NCBI GenBank assembly: GCA_032051265.1
Contig: DAMBYU010000007.1
Location: 124,001 to 188,000 of the forward strand
Reading direction: 5' to 3'
DNA: 64,000 nt
DNA from: Dryocola sp032051265
GTDB lineage: Bacteria > Pseudomonadota > Gammaproteobacteria > Enterobacterales > Enterobacteriaceae
Positions 32,553 to 41,991 of the stretch are shown here, piece after piece. The translations under genes were made by a program, and so were the position numbers. The first letter of the stretch is position 1. Each line of letters starts with the position of its first letter. A model generated the notes under the pieces. The model was not told where the DNA came from. It searched no databases and saw nothing but the letters and a program-made list of their open reading frames with translations.

Positions 32553-33899
32553 GTGGGCAATCTGTCGCTCGATTTTTCTGACAATACATTTCAACCGCTG
32601 GCCGCTCGTATGCGGCCAGAAAACTTAACCCAGTACATTGGTCAGCAGCATCTTTTAGCCGCCGGCAAGCCTTTGCCGAGGGCAATCGAAGCGGGCCATC
32701 TTCACTCGATGATTTTATGGGGACCTCCGGGGACCGGTAAAACGACGCTTGCAGAAGTGATTGCTCATTACGCGAATGCCGATGTTGAACGTATTTCTGC
32801 GGTGACTTCAGGTGTAAAAGAGATCCGCGAAGCCATCGAACGCGCACGCCAGAATCGCAACGCCGGGCGCCGCACTATTCTGTTTGTCGACGAAGTCCAT
32901 CGTTTCAACAAGAGCCAGCAGGATGCTTTCCTGCCGCACATTGAAGATGGCACTATTACTTTTATCGGTGCGACCACCGAAAACCCCTCGTTTGAACTGA
33001 ACTCCGCGCTACTTTCACGTGCTCGTGTGTATTTGCTGAAGTCCCTGACCGTCGAAGATATTGAAAAGGTGCTGGAGCAAGCGATGAACGATAGCGAGCG
33101 GGGCTACGGTAAACAGAGCGATCTGGTGCTGCCGATGGAGACTCGCCGGGCAATCGCGGAGCTGGTCAACGGGGACGCGCGTCGTGCGCTGAATACGCTC
33201 GAAATGATGGCCGATATGGCAGAGAGTGATGCAAAAGGTAAACGTGTTCTGCACACGGCGTTGCTTACGGAAATTGCGGGTGAACGCAGCGCGCGTTTTG
33301 ATAATAAAGGCGACCGTTTTTACGATCTCATTTCCGCCCTGCATAAATCAGTGCGCGGCTCATCACCGGATGCAGCGCTGTACTGGTATGCCCGCATTAT
33401 TACCGCAGGCGGCGATCCGCTTTATGTAGCTCGCCGCTTGTTGGCCATTGCTTCAGAAGATGTGGGCAATGCCGATCCGCGTGGTATGCAGGTCGCTATC
33501 TCCGCATGGGACTGTTTTACCCGTGTTGGCCCGGCAGAAGGGGAGCGCGCCATCGCGCAGGCAATCGTCTATCTCGCATGCGCGCCGAAAAGCAATGCCG
33601 TCTATACCGCGTTTAAAGCCGCAATGGCGGATGCCCGCGAGCGCCCGGATTACGATGTGCCGGTTCATCTGCGCAATGCGCCAACCAAACTGATGAAGGA
33701 AATGGGTTACGGGCAGGAGTATCGCTATGCACATGACGAGCCCAATGCCTACGCCGCCGGTGAAGTTTATTTCCCTGAGGATTTGGCACAAACACGCTAT
33801 TATCGGCCGACAAACAGAGGTCTTGAAGGCAAGATCGGCGAAAAGCTCGCCTGGCTTGCTGAACAGGATCAAAATAGCCCGACAAAACGCTACCGCTAA
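32553..33899 (+). CDS. rarA: replication-associated recombination protein RarA (MgsA)
   Basis: 448 residues from a GTG start 8 bases after lolA, with AGAGG upstream. It is an AAA+ ATPase related to clamp-loader subunits and RuvB, acting at stalled forks. Walker A GPPGTGKT is at 57-64 and Walker B ILFVDEVHRF near 110. The C-terminal tetramerisation domain is conserved to the end (KIGEKLAWLAEQDQ). K-12 starts one residue differently because the sequence around its GTG differs. Confidence 0.96.
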   Translation: MGNLSLDFSDNTFQPLAARMRPENLTQYIGQQHLLAAGKPLPRAIEAGHLHSMILWGPPGTGKTTLAEVIAHYANADVERISAVTSGVKEIREAIERARQNRNAGRRTILFVDEVHRFNKSQQDAFLPHIEDGTITFIGATTENPSFELNSALLSRARVYLLKSLTVEDIEKVLEQAMNDSERGYGKQSDLVLPMETRRAIAELVNGDARRALNTLEMMADMAESDAKGKRVLHTALLTEIAGERSARFDNKGDRFYDLISALHKSVRGSSPDAALYWYARIITAGGDPLYVARRLLAIASEDVGNADPRGMQVAISAWDCFTRVGPAEGERAIAQAIVYLACAPKSNAVYTAFKAAMADARERPDYDVPVHLRNAPTKLMKEMGYGQEYRYAHDEPNAYAAGEVYFPEDLAQTRYYRPTNRGLEGKIGEKLAWLAEQDQNSPTKRYR

Positions 33900-33933
33900 T
33901 GCAGGCGTTGCGGTAAGGTTAGCAAGACTATCA

Positions 33934-33958
33934 ATGCGGCCGCAGGCTGTGGCCGCAT
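33934..33958 (+). terminator. hairpin between rarA and serS
   Basis: ATGCGGCC and GGCCGCAT form an 8-bp stem with a 9-base loop, followed by CCCCTTCATTT. The tail is poor in T, so termination of rarA is plausible but weak. Confidence 0.4.
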
Positions 33959-33992
33959 CCCCTTCATTTAATTCGATAAGCACAGGATAAGC

Positions 33993-35285
33993 ATGCTCGA
34001 TCCCAATCTGCTGCGTACAGAGCCAGACGCAGTCGCTGAAAAACTGGCACGCCGAGGCTTCAAGCTGGATGTAGAAACGCTGCGCTCCTTAGAAGAGCGT
34101 CGTAAAGTGTTGCAGGTAAAAACTGAAAATCTGCAGGCTGAACGTAACTCGCGATCGAAATCCATCGGCCAGGCGAAAGCGCGTGGGGAAGACATCGAGC
34201 CGCTGCGTTTGCAGGTCAACCAACTGGGCGAAGAGCTGGATGCAGCTAAAACCGAGCTTGACGCGCTGCTGGCAGAGATCCGTGACATCGCGCTGACGCT
34301 GCCTAACATTCCGGATGACTGCGTGCCGAATGGTAAAGACGACAGCGAGAACGTTGAAGTCAGCCGCTGGGGTGAGCCGCGTAAATTCGATTTTGCAGTG
34401 CGCGATCACGTTACGCTTGGCGAAATGGCTAAAGGCCTGGATTTCGCTTCTGCGGTTAAACTGACCGGCTCCCGTTTCGTTGTGATGCAGGGTCAGATTG
34501 CTCGTCTGCACCGCGCCTTAAGCCAGTTCATGCTCGATCTGCATACCGAACAGCATGGTTACATGGAAAACTATGTACCGTATCTGGTGAACCAGGAGAC
34601 GCTGTATGGTACAGGCCAGCTGCCTAAGTTCGGTGGCGATCTGTTCCATACTCGTCCACTGGAAGAAGAAGCGGATGGCAGCAACTATGCGCTGATCCCA
34701 ACGGCGGAAGTACCCTTGACCAACCTGGTGCGCGACGAGATTCTGGAAGAAGAGTCCCTGCCGCTAAAAATGACCGCCCATACGCCATGTTTCCGTTCTG
34801 AAGCGGGTTCTTATGGTCGTGATACCCGTGGTCTGATCCGTATGCACCAGTTCGACAAAGTTGAGATGGTACAGATTGTTCGTCCGGAAGATTCCATGGA
34901 CGCGCTGGAAGAAATGACCGGGCATGCAGAGAAAGTGCTGCAGTTGCTGGGTCTGCCGTACCGTAAAGTGCTGCTGTGTACCGGCGATATCGGTTTTGGC
35001 GCGCGCAAAACCTATGATCTCGAAGTTTGGTTACCGGCGCAGGATACCTATCGCGAAATTTCTTCTATCTCCAACTGCTGGGATTTCCAGGCGCGTCGGA
35101 TGCAGGCTCGCTGCCGCAGCAAAGCCGATAAGAAAACCCGCCTGGTGCATACCCTGAACGGCTCCGGCCTGGCAGTAGGTCGTACTCTGGTTGCGGTGCT
35201 GGAAAACTACCAGCAGGCCGATGGCCGTATCGAAGTACCGGAAGCGCTGCGTCCTTATATGAAAGGGCTTGAGTACATCGGCTAA
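33993..35285 (+). CDS. serS: seryl-tRNA synthetase
   Basis: 430 residues, the K-12 length. An N-terminal antiparallel coiled-coil arm (about 30-100) grips the long variable arm of tRNA-Ser. The class II core has motif 2 in TPCFRSEAGSYGRDTRGLIRMHQF and motif 3 in NGSGLAVGRTLVAVLENYQ. AGGATAAGC precedes the ATG. A strong terminator follows, so it is a single-gene unit or ends one. Confidence 0.98.
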   Translation: MLDPNLLRTEPDAVAEKLARRGFKLDVETLRSLEERRKVLQVKTENLQAERNSRSKSIGQAKARGEDIEPLRLQVNQLGEELDAAKTELDALLAEIRDIALTLPNIPDDCVPNGKDDSENVEVSRWGEPRKFDFAVRDHVTLGEMAKGLDFASAVKLTGSRFVVMQGQIARLHRALSQFMLDLHTEQHGYMENYVPYLVNQETLYGTGQLPKFGGDLFHTRPLEEEADGSNYALIPTAEVPLTNLVRDEILEEESLPLKMTAHTPCFRSEAGSYGRDTRGLIRMHQFDKVEMVQIVRPEDSMDALEEMTGHAEKVLQLLGLPYRKVLLCTGDIGFGARKTYDLEVWLPAQDTYREISSISNCWDFQARRMQARCRSKADKKTRLVHTLNGSGLAVGRTLVAVLENYQQADGRIEVPEALRPYMKGLEYIG

Positions 35286-35311
35286 GCATTTAATCTTGAA
35301 TGATTCGCATT

Positions 35312-35334
35312 AAGCGCCTTCGGGCGCTTTTTTT
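35312..35334 (+). terminator. serS terminator
   Basis: AAGCGCC, a TTCG tetraloop and GGCGCTT are followed by five more T. It is a compact intrinsic terminator 26 bases after the serS stop. Confidence 0.85.
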
Positions 35335-35375
35335 ATGCGCTTTCCCTGCTCAGGACAGCAGATAATCCGCCTTCT

Positions 35376-35416
35376 TTGACGTCAGACAACTCTCTCTACC
35401 ACCAAAGAAGTATTAT
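35376..35416 (+). promoter_or_regulatory. candidate FNR-dependent promoter of dmsABC
   Basis: TTGAC, four bases, GACAA (35376-35389) fits TTGAT-N4-ATCAA at eight of ten positions. A -10 TATTAT (35411-35416) lies so that the FNR site would be centred near -41.5, the class II activator position. The transcript would begin near 35424. Confidence 0.5.
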
Positions 35417-35636
35417 TGCCGCCTGAAAGCGAGTGATGATATTCATAATTATTCACCTCAAGTTATTTATCATTTGGCTGCCATGGCTGACAGAATGTGA
35501 CGCGGCAAACCAATCTGTATAACTCCCGTTTTTCCCGACACTCCTTTCTCTTTTTGGCTGGGCTTTGGGCAGGCAGACCTTGAAGTTTGCGCCACGGCCA
35601 GTTTTTGTTAACTGTGAGCAAATCAAGTGGGTCACT

Positions 35637-38081
35637 ATGAAAGAGAAAACCCCTAACGCGCTGCTTACCGCGCAGGTAAGCCGCCGCAAGCTGGTGGGAG
35701 CCACGGCTATCGGCGGCCTTGCAGCTGCGAGTAGCGCCTTCTCGTTACCGTTCTCCCGGATGGCCTTTGCCGGAACGCCAGCAGGCAACGTTAGCGGCAC
35801 CGGTAAAGTTGTCTGGAGCGCCTGTACGGTTAACTGTGGCAGCCGCTGTCCGCTGCGTATGCACGTGGTCGATGACGAGATCAAATACGTTGAAACTGAT
35901 AACACGGGCGATGACGATTACGAAGGTCTGCATCAGGTGCGGGCATGTCTGCGTGGCCGCTCAATGCGCCGTCGCGTCTATAATGCCGACCGCCTGAAAT
36001 ACCCGATGAAACGCGTTGGCCTTCGTGGGGAAGGGAAATTCGAGCGCATTAGCTGGGAAGAAGCCTTCGATACCATTGCCAACAGCATGAAGGGCATTAT
36101 CAAAGAGTACGGTAACGAAGCCATTTACCTGAACTACGGTACCGGCACGTTGGGCGGAACAATGACGCGCTCCTGGCCGCCGGGTGACACGCTCATTGCC
36201 CGCATGATGAACTGCGTCGGCGGCTACCTGAATCATTACGGTGACTATTCCACAGCGCAGATTGCAGCCGGGCTGAACTATACCTACGGTGGCTGGGCGG
36301 ATGGCAACAGTCCGTCAGACATTGAAAACAGCCAGCTTGTCGTGCTGTTTGGTAATAACCCGGGTGAAACGCGCATGAGCGGCGGCGGGGTAACTTATTA
36401 CCTCGAGCAGGCTCGTGAGAAATCAAACGCTCGCATGATCATTATCGATCCGCGCTACACCGATACCGGCGCCGGGCGTGAAGATGAATGGATCCCTATT
36501 CGTCCGGGCACCGATGCGGCGCTGATTTCCGCCCTGGCGTGGGTGATGATTAACGAAAACCTCGTTGACCAGCCTTTCCTCGATAAATACTGCGTCGGCT
36601 ACGATGAAAAAACGATGCCGGCGGGCGCGCCTGCTAACGGTCACTACAAAGCTTATATTCTGGGTGAAGGTGCGGATGGCGTGGCGAAGACGCCTGAATG
36701 GGCATCGACCATTACCGGTATCCCGGTCGATCGCATCGTGAAGCTGGCGCGTGAAATTGCCATGGCTAAGCCGGCGTTTATCAGCCAGGGCTGGGGGCCG
36801 CAGCGCCATTCAAACGGCGAACTGGTTTCCCGCGCCATTTCTATGCTGGCCATCCTGACCGGCAATGTTGGTATTCATGGCGGCAACAGCGGCGCTCGCG
36901 AAGGCTCTTACGATCTGCCTTTCGTTCGCATGCCGACGCTTGAAAATCCGGTGCAGACAAGTATTTCCATGTTCCTGTGGACGGATGCCATTGAACGCGG
37001 CCCGTCCATGACCGCCACCCGCGATGGCGTGCGCGGTAAGGACAAGCTGGACGTACCCATTAAGATGGTCTGGAATTACGCCAGCAACTGCCTGATTAAT
37101 CAGCACTCCGAAATCAATCGTACCCACGATATCCTGCAGGATGATAAGAAGTGCGAAATGATTGTGGTGATTGATAACCACATGACTTCGTCTGCCAGAT
37201 ACGCCGATATTCTGCTGCCGGACTGCACCGCATCTGAGCAGATGGATTTCTGCCTTGATGCGTCGTGCGGCAATATGTCCTATGTCATCTTCGCGGAGCA
37301 GGCCATCAAGCCGCGCTTCGAATGCAAAACCATCTATGAGATGACTACTGAACTGGCGAAACGCATGGGCGTTGAGCAGCAATTTACCGAAGGTCGCACT
37401 CAGGAAGGCTGGATGCGTCACCTCTATGAGCAATCCCGTGAAGCGATTCCTGAGCTGCCGAGCTTTGATGAGTTCCGCAAGCAGGGCATCTTCAAGCAGC
37501 GCGATCCTGAAGGCCACCATGTGGCTTACAAAGCGTTCCGTGAAGATCCGCTAGCCAACCCTCTGACTACCCCCTCCGGCAAGATTGAAATCTATTCTGC
37601 TCAACTGGCTGACATTGCGGCTACGTGGCAGTTGCCGGAAGGGGACGTTATCGATCCGCTGCCGGTTTACAGCGCCGGTTTCGAAAACTACGGCGATCCG
37701 CTGGCTGAAAAATGGCCGTTGCAGATGACCGGTTTTCACTATAAAGCTCGCGCTCACTCCACCTACGGGAACGTAGAGGTGCTTAAAGCGGCCTGCCGTC
37801 AGGAAATGTGGATCAACCCAATCGACGCGCAAAAACGCGGTATCACTAACGGCGACATGGTGCGTATTTTCAATGGTCGGGGAGAAGTGCGTATTAATGC
37901 CAAAGTCACGCCACGCATCATTCCGGGCGTAGTCGCGCTGGGGGAAGGGGCCTGGTACAACCCGGATGCCAACCGCATTGATCATGCCGGGAGTATCAAC
38001 GTGTTAACCACCCAACGTCCGTCTCCGCTGGCGAAAGGCAACCCATCCCACAGCAACCTGGTTCAGGTCGAGAAGGCATAA
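35637..38081 (+). CDS. dmsA: anaerobic dimethyl sulfoxide reductase, catalytic subunit DmsA
   Basis: 814 residues from the ATG at 35637, the K-12 length. It reduces DMSO and related S- and N-oxides using a bis-MGD molybdenum cofactor. The twin-arginine signal SRRKLV (15-20) leads to a likely cleavage near residue 45. Fe-S ligands C63, C67, C71 and C104 are present. The molybdenum serine lies in GTMTRSWPPG. It is first gene of dmsABC and faces the periplasm with DmsB, anchored by DmsC. Confidence 0.98.
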   Translation: MKEKTPNALLTAQVSRRKLVGATAIGGLAAASSAFSLPFSRMAFAGTPAGNVSGTGKVVWSACTVNCGSRCPLRMHVVDDEIKYVETDNTGDDDYEGLHQVRACLRGRSMRRRVYNADRLKYPMKRVGLRGEGKFERISWEEAFDTIANSMKGIIKEYGNEAIYLNYGTGTLGGTMTRSWPPGDTLIARMMNCVGGYLNHYGDYSTAQIAAGLNYTYGGWADGNSPSDIENSQLVVLFGNNPGETRMSGGGVTYYLEQAREKSNARMIIIDPRYTDTGAGREDEWIPIRPGTDAALISALAWVMINENLVDQPFLDKYCVGYDEKTMPAGAPANGHYKAYILGEGADGVAKTPEWASTITGIPVDRIVKLAREIAMAKPAFISQGWGPQRHSNGELVSRAISMLAILTGNVGIHGGNSGAREGSYDLPFVRMPTLENPVQTSISMFLWTDAIERGPSMTATRDGVRGKDKLDVPIKMVWNYASNCLINQHSEINRTHDILQDDKKCEMIVVIDNHMTSSARYADILLPDCTASEQMDFCLDASCGNMSYVIFAEQAIKPRFECKTIYEMTTELAKRMGVEQQFTEGRTQEGWMRHLYEQSREAIPELPSFDEFRKQGIFKQRDPEGHHVAYKAFREDPLANPLTTPSGKIEIYSAQLADIAATWQLPEGDVIDPLPVYSAGFENYGDPLAEKWPLQMTGFHYKARAHSTYGNVEVLKAACRQEMWINPIDAQKRGITNGDMVRIFNGRGEVRINAKVTPRIIPGVVALGEGAWYNPDANRIDHAGSINVLTTQRPSPLAKGNPSHSNLVQVEKA

Positions 38082-38091
38082 GGAGCAGCTG

Positions 38092-38709
38092 ATGACTACG
38101 CAATATGGCTTTTATATTGATTCAGGTCGCTGTACCGGGTGCAAAACCTGCGAGCTGGCCTGCAAGGATTACAAAAATTTAGGCCCGGACGTCAGCTTCC
38201 GCCGCATCTATGAATATGCGGGCGGCGACTGGACGGAAGACAACGGCGTTTATCAGCAGAACGTATTCGCCTACTACCTGTCGATTGCCTGTAACCACTG
38301 TGAAGACCCGGCATGTACCAAAGTCTGTCCGAGCGGCGCGATGCACAAGCGTGAAGACGGTTTTGTGGTGGTCAACGAAGAGGTCTGCATTGGCTGTCGC
38401 TACTGTCACATGGCCTGCCCGTACGGCGCGCCGCAGTACAACGCGGAAAAAGGCCATATGACCAAGTGCGACGGCTGCTATGACCGCGTTGCCGAGGGCA
38501 AAAAACCCGTCTGCGTCGAGTCCTGCCCGCTGCGTGCGCTGGATATGGCGCCGGTTGACGAGCTGCGCAAAAAGTATGGTAACCAGGCTGCCATTGCCCC
38601 GCTGCCGTCCGCGCACTTCACCAGACCTAATATCGTCATTAAACCCAACGCCAACAGCCGCCCCTGCGGGGATAAAACCGGCTATCTGGCCAACCCGAAG
38701 GAGGTGTGA
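38092..38709 (+). CDS. dmsB: DMSO reductase iron-sulfur subunit DmsB
   Basis: 205 residues, the K-12 length. Four ferredoxin-type cysteine groups for four [4Fe-4S] clusters are visible: CTGCKTCELAC (15-25), CNHCEDPACTKVC, CIGCRYCHMAC and CDGCYDRVAEGKKPVCVESC. It carries electrons from DmsC to DmsA. GGAGCAG precedes the ATG, 10 bases after dmsA. Confidence 0.98.
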   Translation: MTTQYGFYIDSGRCTGCKTCELACKDYKNLGPDVSFRRIYEYAGGDWTEDNGVYQQNVFAYYLSIACNHCEDPACTKVCPSGAMHKREDGFVVVNEEVCIGCRYCHMACPYGAPQYNAEKGHMTKCDGCYDRVAEGKKPVCVESCPLRALDMAPVDELRKKYGNQAAIAPLPSAHFTRPNIVIKPNANSRPCGDKTGYLANPKEV

Positions 38710-38710
38710 G

Positions 38711-39571
38711 ATGGGTAACGGATGGCATGAATGGCCGCTGATGATCTTTACCGTACTTGGACAGTGCGTGGCGGGTGGTTTTATCGTCATGGCGCTGGCG
38801 CTGATTACGGGTATCAGAAACCGCGAGCAGAAAAAACGTGTGGAATGGACGATGATCGTGCTTTGGGTGCTGATGGGTATTGGTTTTATGGCTTCTGTGC
38901 TGCACCTGGGCTCGCCGCTGCGCGCGTTTAACTCGCTCAATCGCATTGGCGATTCTGCGCTGAGCAACGAAATCGCCAGCGGCTCGCTGTTCTTTGCCGT
39001 GGGCGGATTCTGGTGGCTGATTACCGTTCTGGGCAAAATGCCGGCGGGCTTAGACAAGCTGTGGATGATGCTCACTATGGTGCTGGGCGTGGTATTTGTC
39101 TGGATGATGTGCCGCGTCTACCTGATTGCTACCGTCCCTACGTGGTATAGCGTGTGGACCCCGCTGGGCTTCTTCCTGACGATGTTTATCGGCGGCCCGC
39201 TGCTCGGCTGTCTGCTGCTTCGCGCCGCAGGCGTGAACGGGTGGGGGATGCGTATCCTGCCGGTGATTACCCTTGCGGCTCTGGTAGTCAGCGCAATCGT
39301 TGTGCTGCTTCAGGGAATGGCGCTGGCGACCATTCACAGTTCCATTCAGCAGGCTACTGCGCTGATCCCGCAATACGGTACGCTGATGGCGTGGCGCATT
39401 GTATTGCTGGCGGTGGCGCTGGTTTGCTGGCTTGTGCCGCAGCTTAAAGGTCGACAGCCAGATGTTGGCGTACTGACGCTGGCCTTCATACTGATGATTG
39501 CCGGTGAACTAATTGGTCGCGGAGTATTCTACGGCCTGCATATGACGGTTGGCATGGCGATAGCCAGCTAA
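38711..39571 (+). CDS. dmsC: DMSO reductase membrane anchor DmsC
   Basis: 286 residues from the ATG at 38711, one base after the dmsB stop, with GGAGGTG inside the dmsB end. Eight hydrophobic spans are visible. It oxidises menaquinol and passes electrons to DmsB. The start MGNGWHEWPLMIFTV matches K-12 MGSGWHEWPLMIFTV, and the end GRGVFYGLHMTVGMAIAS is conserved. The middle is more divergent than DmsA or DmsB, as usual for this subunit. Confidence 0.96.
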   Translation: MGNGWHEWPLMIFTVLGQCVAGGFIVMALALITGIRNREQKKRVEWTMIVLWVLMGIGFMASVLHLGSPLRAFNSLNRIGDSALSNEIASGSLFFAVGGFWWLITVLGKMPAGLDKLWMMLTMVLGVVFVWMMCRVYLIATVPTWYSVWTPLGFFLTMFIGGPLLGCLLLRAAGVNGWGMRILPVITLAALVVSAIVVLLQGMALATIHSSIQQATALIPQYGTLMAWRIVLLAVALVCWLVPQLKGRQPDVGVLTLAFILMIAGELIGRGVFYGLHMTVGMAIAS

Positions 39572-39580
39572 GCGCCCTGG

Positions 39581-39610
39581 AGCAAAGCGCGTCGTCGGGC
39601 GCGCTTTGCT
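39581..39610 (+). terminator. hairpin after dmsC
   Basis: AGCAAAGCGCG and CGCGCTTTGCT form a perfect 11-bp stem with an 8-base loop, 10 bases past the dmsC stop. It lacks a T run (TACAGATAAG follows), so it may end or protect the dms transcript. Confidence 0.55.
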
Positions 39611-39792
39611 TACAGATAAGAAAATATCAGCCGATTTTCCATGAAATTTTTCATCCATCCCGCTTCGATTCTTTCTGCCAGATCCCATCAAAAACAGCGA
39701 GATAGCATTTCTGAATGATGCCTGGCCTGTGCCGAGGATAAGTTTTTCAAATCGACAGGGTGCAATTCTTGCGAGGCCCCGTCAGCACTGGA

Positions 39793-39820
39793 TTGACAAA
39801 GATTTTGCCGGTGGCATGAT
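39793..39820 (+). promoter_or_regulatory. candidate ycaD promoter
   Basis: A perfect -35 TTGACA (39793-39798), a 16-base spacer and CATGAT (39815-39820, four of six matches) lie about 35 bases before the ycaD ATG. In K-12 ycaC occupies part of this interval; here the 284 bases between dmsC and ycaD contain no gene. Confidence 0.45.
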
Positions 39821-39855
39821 GCGCACAAATTTCTTCTCTTCCTCGCGGTTTTTAC

Positions 39856-41004
39856 ATGTCCACCTATACCCGGCCAGTGATGCTTTTGCTCTGTGGCCTG
39901 ATGCTGCTGACCCTGGCGATAGCCGTGCTCAATACGCTTGTTCCCCTGTGGCTTGCCCATGAACGTCTGCCAACGTGGCAGGTGGGGATGGTCAGTTCGT
40001 CCTATTTTACCGGCAACCTGCTGGGCACCATGGTGACGGGCTGGCTCATTAAGCGTCAGGGCTTTAATCGCAGCTATTACCTTGCCTCGCTGATTTTTGC
40101 CGTCGGCTGTATAGGCCTGGGATTAATGGTGGGTTTCTGGAGCTGGATGATGTGGCGCTTTATCGCCGGCATCGGCTGCGCGATGATCTGGGTTGTGGTT
40201 GAAAGCGCGCTAATGTGCAGCGGCACTTCCCGCAATCGCGGACGCTTGCTTGCGGCTTACATGATGATTTATTACGTCGGGACCGTGCTTGGCCAACTGA
40301 TGGTCAGTAAAATGCCAACGGATTTAGTCAGCGTGCTGCCCTGGGTGACCGCCCTGGTGCTGGCCGCCATTCTTCCGCTGCTGTTCACCCGTATCGTAAA
40401 CGATCGCAGCGAAAGCCAGGAGGCCGTAGCGGTATGGCCGATGCTGCGTCTGCGCCACGCGCGTCTTGGCGTTAACGGCTGTATTATCTCCGGTATTGTT
40501 CTGGGTTCTCTGTACGGCCTGATGCCGCTGTATCTGAATCATCAGGGCGTGAGCGATTCCGGGATTGGTTTCTGGATGGCGGTGATGGTCAGTGCGGGGA
40601 TAGTCGGACAGTGGCCGGTGGGGCGTCTGGCGGATCGTTTTGGCCGTTTGCTGGTGCTGCGCGTGCAGGTCTTTGTGGTCATTCTTGGCTGCGTTGCGAT
40701 GTTAAGCAATGCGGCAATGGGACCGGCGCTGTTTGTGCTGGGGGCCGCAGGTTTTACGCTCTATCCTGTGGCGATGGCCTGGGCCTGCGAGAAAGTGGAA
40801 CATCATCAGCTTGTGGCGATGAATCAGGCACTGTTACTCAGTTATACCGTCGGCAGCCTGCTGGGACCGACCTTCACCTCTATGCTGATGCAAAGCTATT
40901 CAGATAATCTGTTGTTTGTGATGATAGCCGGCGTGGCGTTTGTCTATCTGTTGATGCTGCTGCGCAAAGCGGGACATCACCCAACGCCTGTGGCTCACGC
41001 CTGA
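39856..41004 (+). CDS. ycaD: MFS transporter YcaD
   Basis: 382 residues, the K-12 length, with twelve hydrophobic segments. It is a major facilitator superfamily protein of the inner membrane; the substrate is unknown. Family motifs include SGTSRNRGRLLAAYM between spans 4 and 5 and the motif A-like GRLADRFGRLLVLR in the middle loop. It ends at a bidirectional terminator shared with pflA. Confidence 0.93.
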   Translation: MSTYTRPVMLLLCGLMLLTLAIAVLNTLVPLWLAHERLPTWQVGMVSSSYFTGNLLGTMVTGWLIKRQGFNRSYYLASLIFAVGCIGLGLMVGFWSWMMWRFIAGIGCAMIWVVVESALMCSGTSRNRGRLLAAYMMIYYVGTVLGQLMVSKMPTDLVSVLPWVTALVLAAILPLLFTRIVNDRSESQEAVAVWPMLRLRHARLGVNGCIISGIVLGSLYGLMPLYLNHQGVSDSGIGFWMAVMVSAGIVGQWPVGRLADRFGRLLVLRVQVFVVILGCVAMLSNAAMGPALFVLGAAGFTLYPVAMAWACEKVEHHQLVAMNQALLLSYTVGSLLGPTFTSMLMQSYSDNLLFVMIAGVAFVYLLMLLRKAGHHPTPVAHA

Positions 41005-41008
41005 TACG

Positions 41009-41034
41009 AAAAGGCCCTCGTCAGAGGGCCTTTT
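41009..41034. terminator. bidirectional terminator between ycaD and pflA
   Basis: AAAAGGCCCTC, a 4-base loop and GAGGGCCTTTT form an 11-bp stem with T or A runs on both sides, 5 bases after ycaD and 7 bases after the pflA stop. Confidence 0.85.
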
Positions 41035-41040
41035 GCTTTT

Positions 41041-41781
41041 TTAGTACATCACCTTATGACCGTACTGTTCGAGAATGCCTTTTACGCGATCCATGGTCTC
41101 TTTTTTAGGGGGATGAACGCCGTCCAGCTTGTACTCTTCACCCATCGCGACCCATTTATGTTTGCCGAGTTCGTGGTACGGCAGCAGTTCGATTTTTTCG
41201 ACGTTGCCCATATCACGAGTGAACTCGCCGAGGCGGTGCGCGGAATCGTCATCGTCTGACCAGCCAGGCACGACCACATAGCGGATCCAGACCTTAATAT
41301 TTTTGTCAGAAAGATAGCGTGCGAACTCCAGCGTACGATGGTTAGAAACGCCCACCAGGTTCTGATGGATCTCGTCGTTCATCTGTTTTAAATCGAGCAT
41401 CACCAGATCGGTCACTTCCAGTAATTCGTCGATCACCGGATCGTAGCGGCGCACGAAACCATTGGTATCAAGGCAGGTGTGAATGCCTTCCTGATGGCAG
41501 GCGCGGAACCAATCGCGCACAAATTCAGCCTGCAGGATGGCTTCCCCACCGGATGCGGTTACGCCGCCGCCGGAGGCATTCATAAAGTGGCGATAGGTCA
41601 CCACTTCTTTCATTAGCTCTTCTACGGTGGTTTCTTTACCGCCGTGCGTATCCCACGTATCACGGTTGTGACAGTACAGGCAGCGCATCAGGCAGCCCTG
41701 GAAGAAGGTGATAAAACGAATACCGGGGCCATCCACGGTACCGCATGATTCAAAGGAATGAATTCGGCCAATTGCTGACAT
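41041..41781 (-). CDS. pflA: pyruvate formate-lyase 1-activating enzyme
   Basis: 246 residues, the K-12 length. A radical S-adenosylmethionine enzyme that makes the glycyl radical on PflB. The cluster motif is C-x3-C-x2-C in QGCLMRCLYCHNRDTWD (about 25-41), and the SAM-binding GGE follows in ASGGEAILQ. It lies about 210 bases downstream of pflB, past the pflB terminator, and so has a promoter of its own or depends on readthrough. Confidence 0.98.
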   Translation of the reverse strand: MSAIGRIHSFESCGTVDGPGIRFITFFQGCLMRCLYCHNRDTWDTHGGKETTVEELMKEVVTYRHFMNASGGGVTASGGEAILQAEFVRDWFRACHQEGIHTCLDTNGFVRRYDPVIDELLEVTDLVMLDLKQMNDEIHQNLVGVSNHRTLEFARYLSDKNIKVWIRYVVVPGWSDDDDSAHRLGEFTRDMGNVEKIELLPYHELGKHKWVAMGEEYKLDGVHPPKKETMDRVKGILEQYGHKVMY

Positions 41782-41936
41782 TGCGGTGTTTTCTCCAGTA
41801 TTGACCCATCAGGGCAAAGTATGGGCCAGGTTGAGCGCGGTCTGTGTAGTGCATGCCGCGTCGAATCAATTTTGCACGATAGCCTAAACGTAGCAGTTAT
41901 CCTGCAAAACTGGTTCTGTCCGGATGAGGGATAAGA

Positions 41937-41962
41937 AAAGGCCCCACCGGAGTGGAGCCTTT
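41937..41962 (-). terminator. pflB terminator
   Basis: Arms AAAGGCCCCAC and GTGGAGCCTTT pair with one mismatch around a CGGA loop; on the minus strand TTTTCTTAT follows. It lies 30 bases past the pflB stop. Confidence 0.75.
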
Positions 41963-41991
41963 ATTCTACGCTCTTTCAGTCAAACCAGGTA

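Larger units (their letters stand above)
35286..35636. other. 351-base region between serS and dmsA
   Basis: It holds the serS terminator (35312-35334), a candidate FNR-dependent promoter for dmsA (35376-35416) and a leader of about 210 bases. An in-frame upstream extension of dmsA to 35565 is open but lies before the Tat signal and is rejected. No gene is seen. Confidence 0.55.

Noticed and set aside
38179..39075. 298-codon frame antisense to dmsB-dmsC
   Set aside because: It overlaps two certain genes on the other strand and has no domain-like features.
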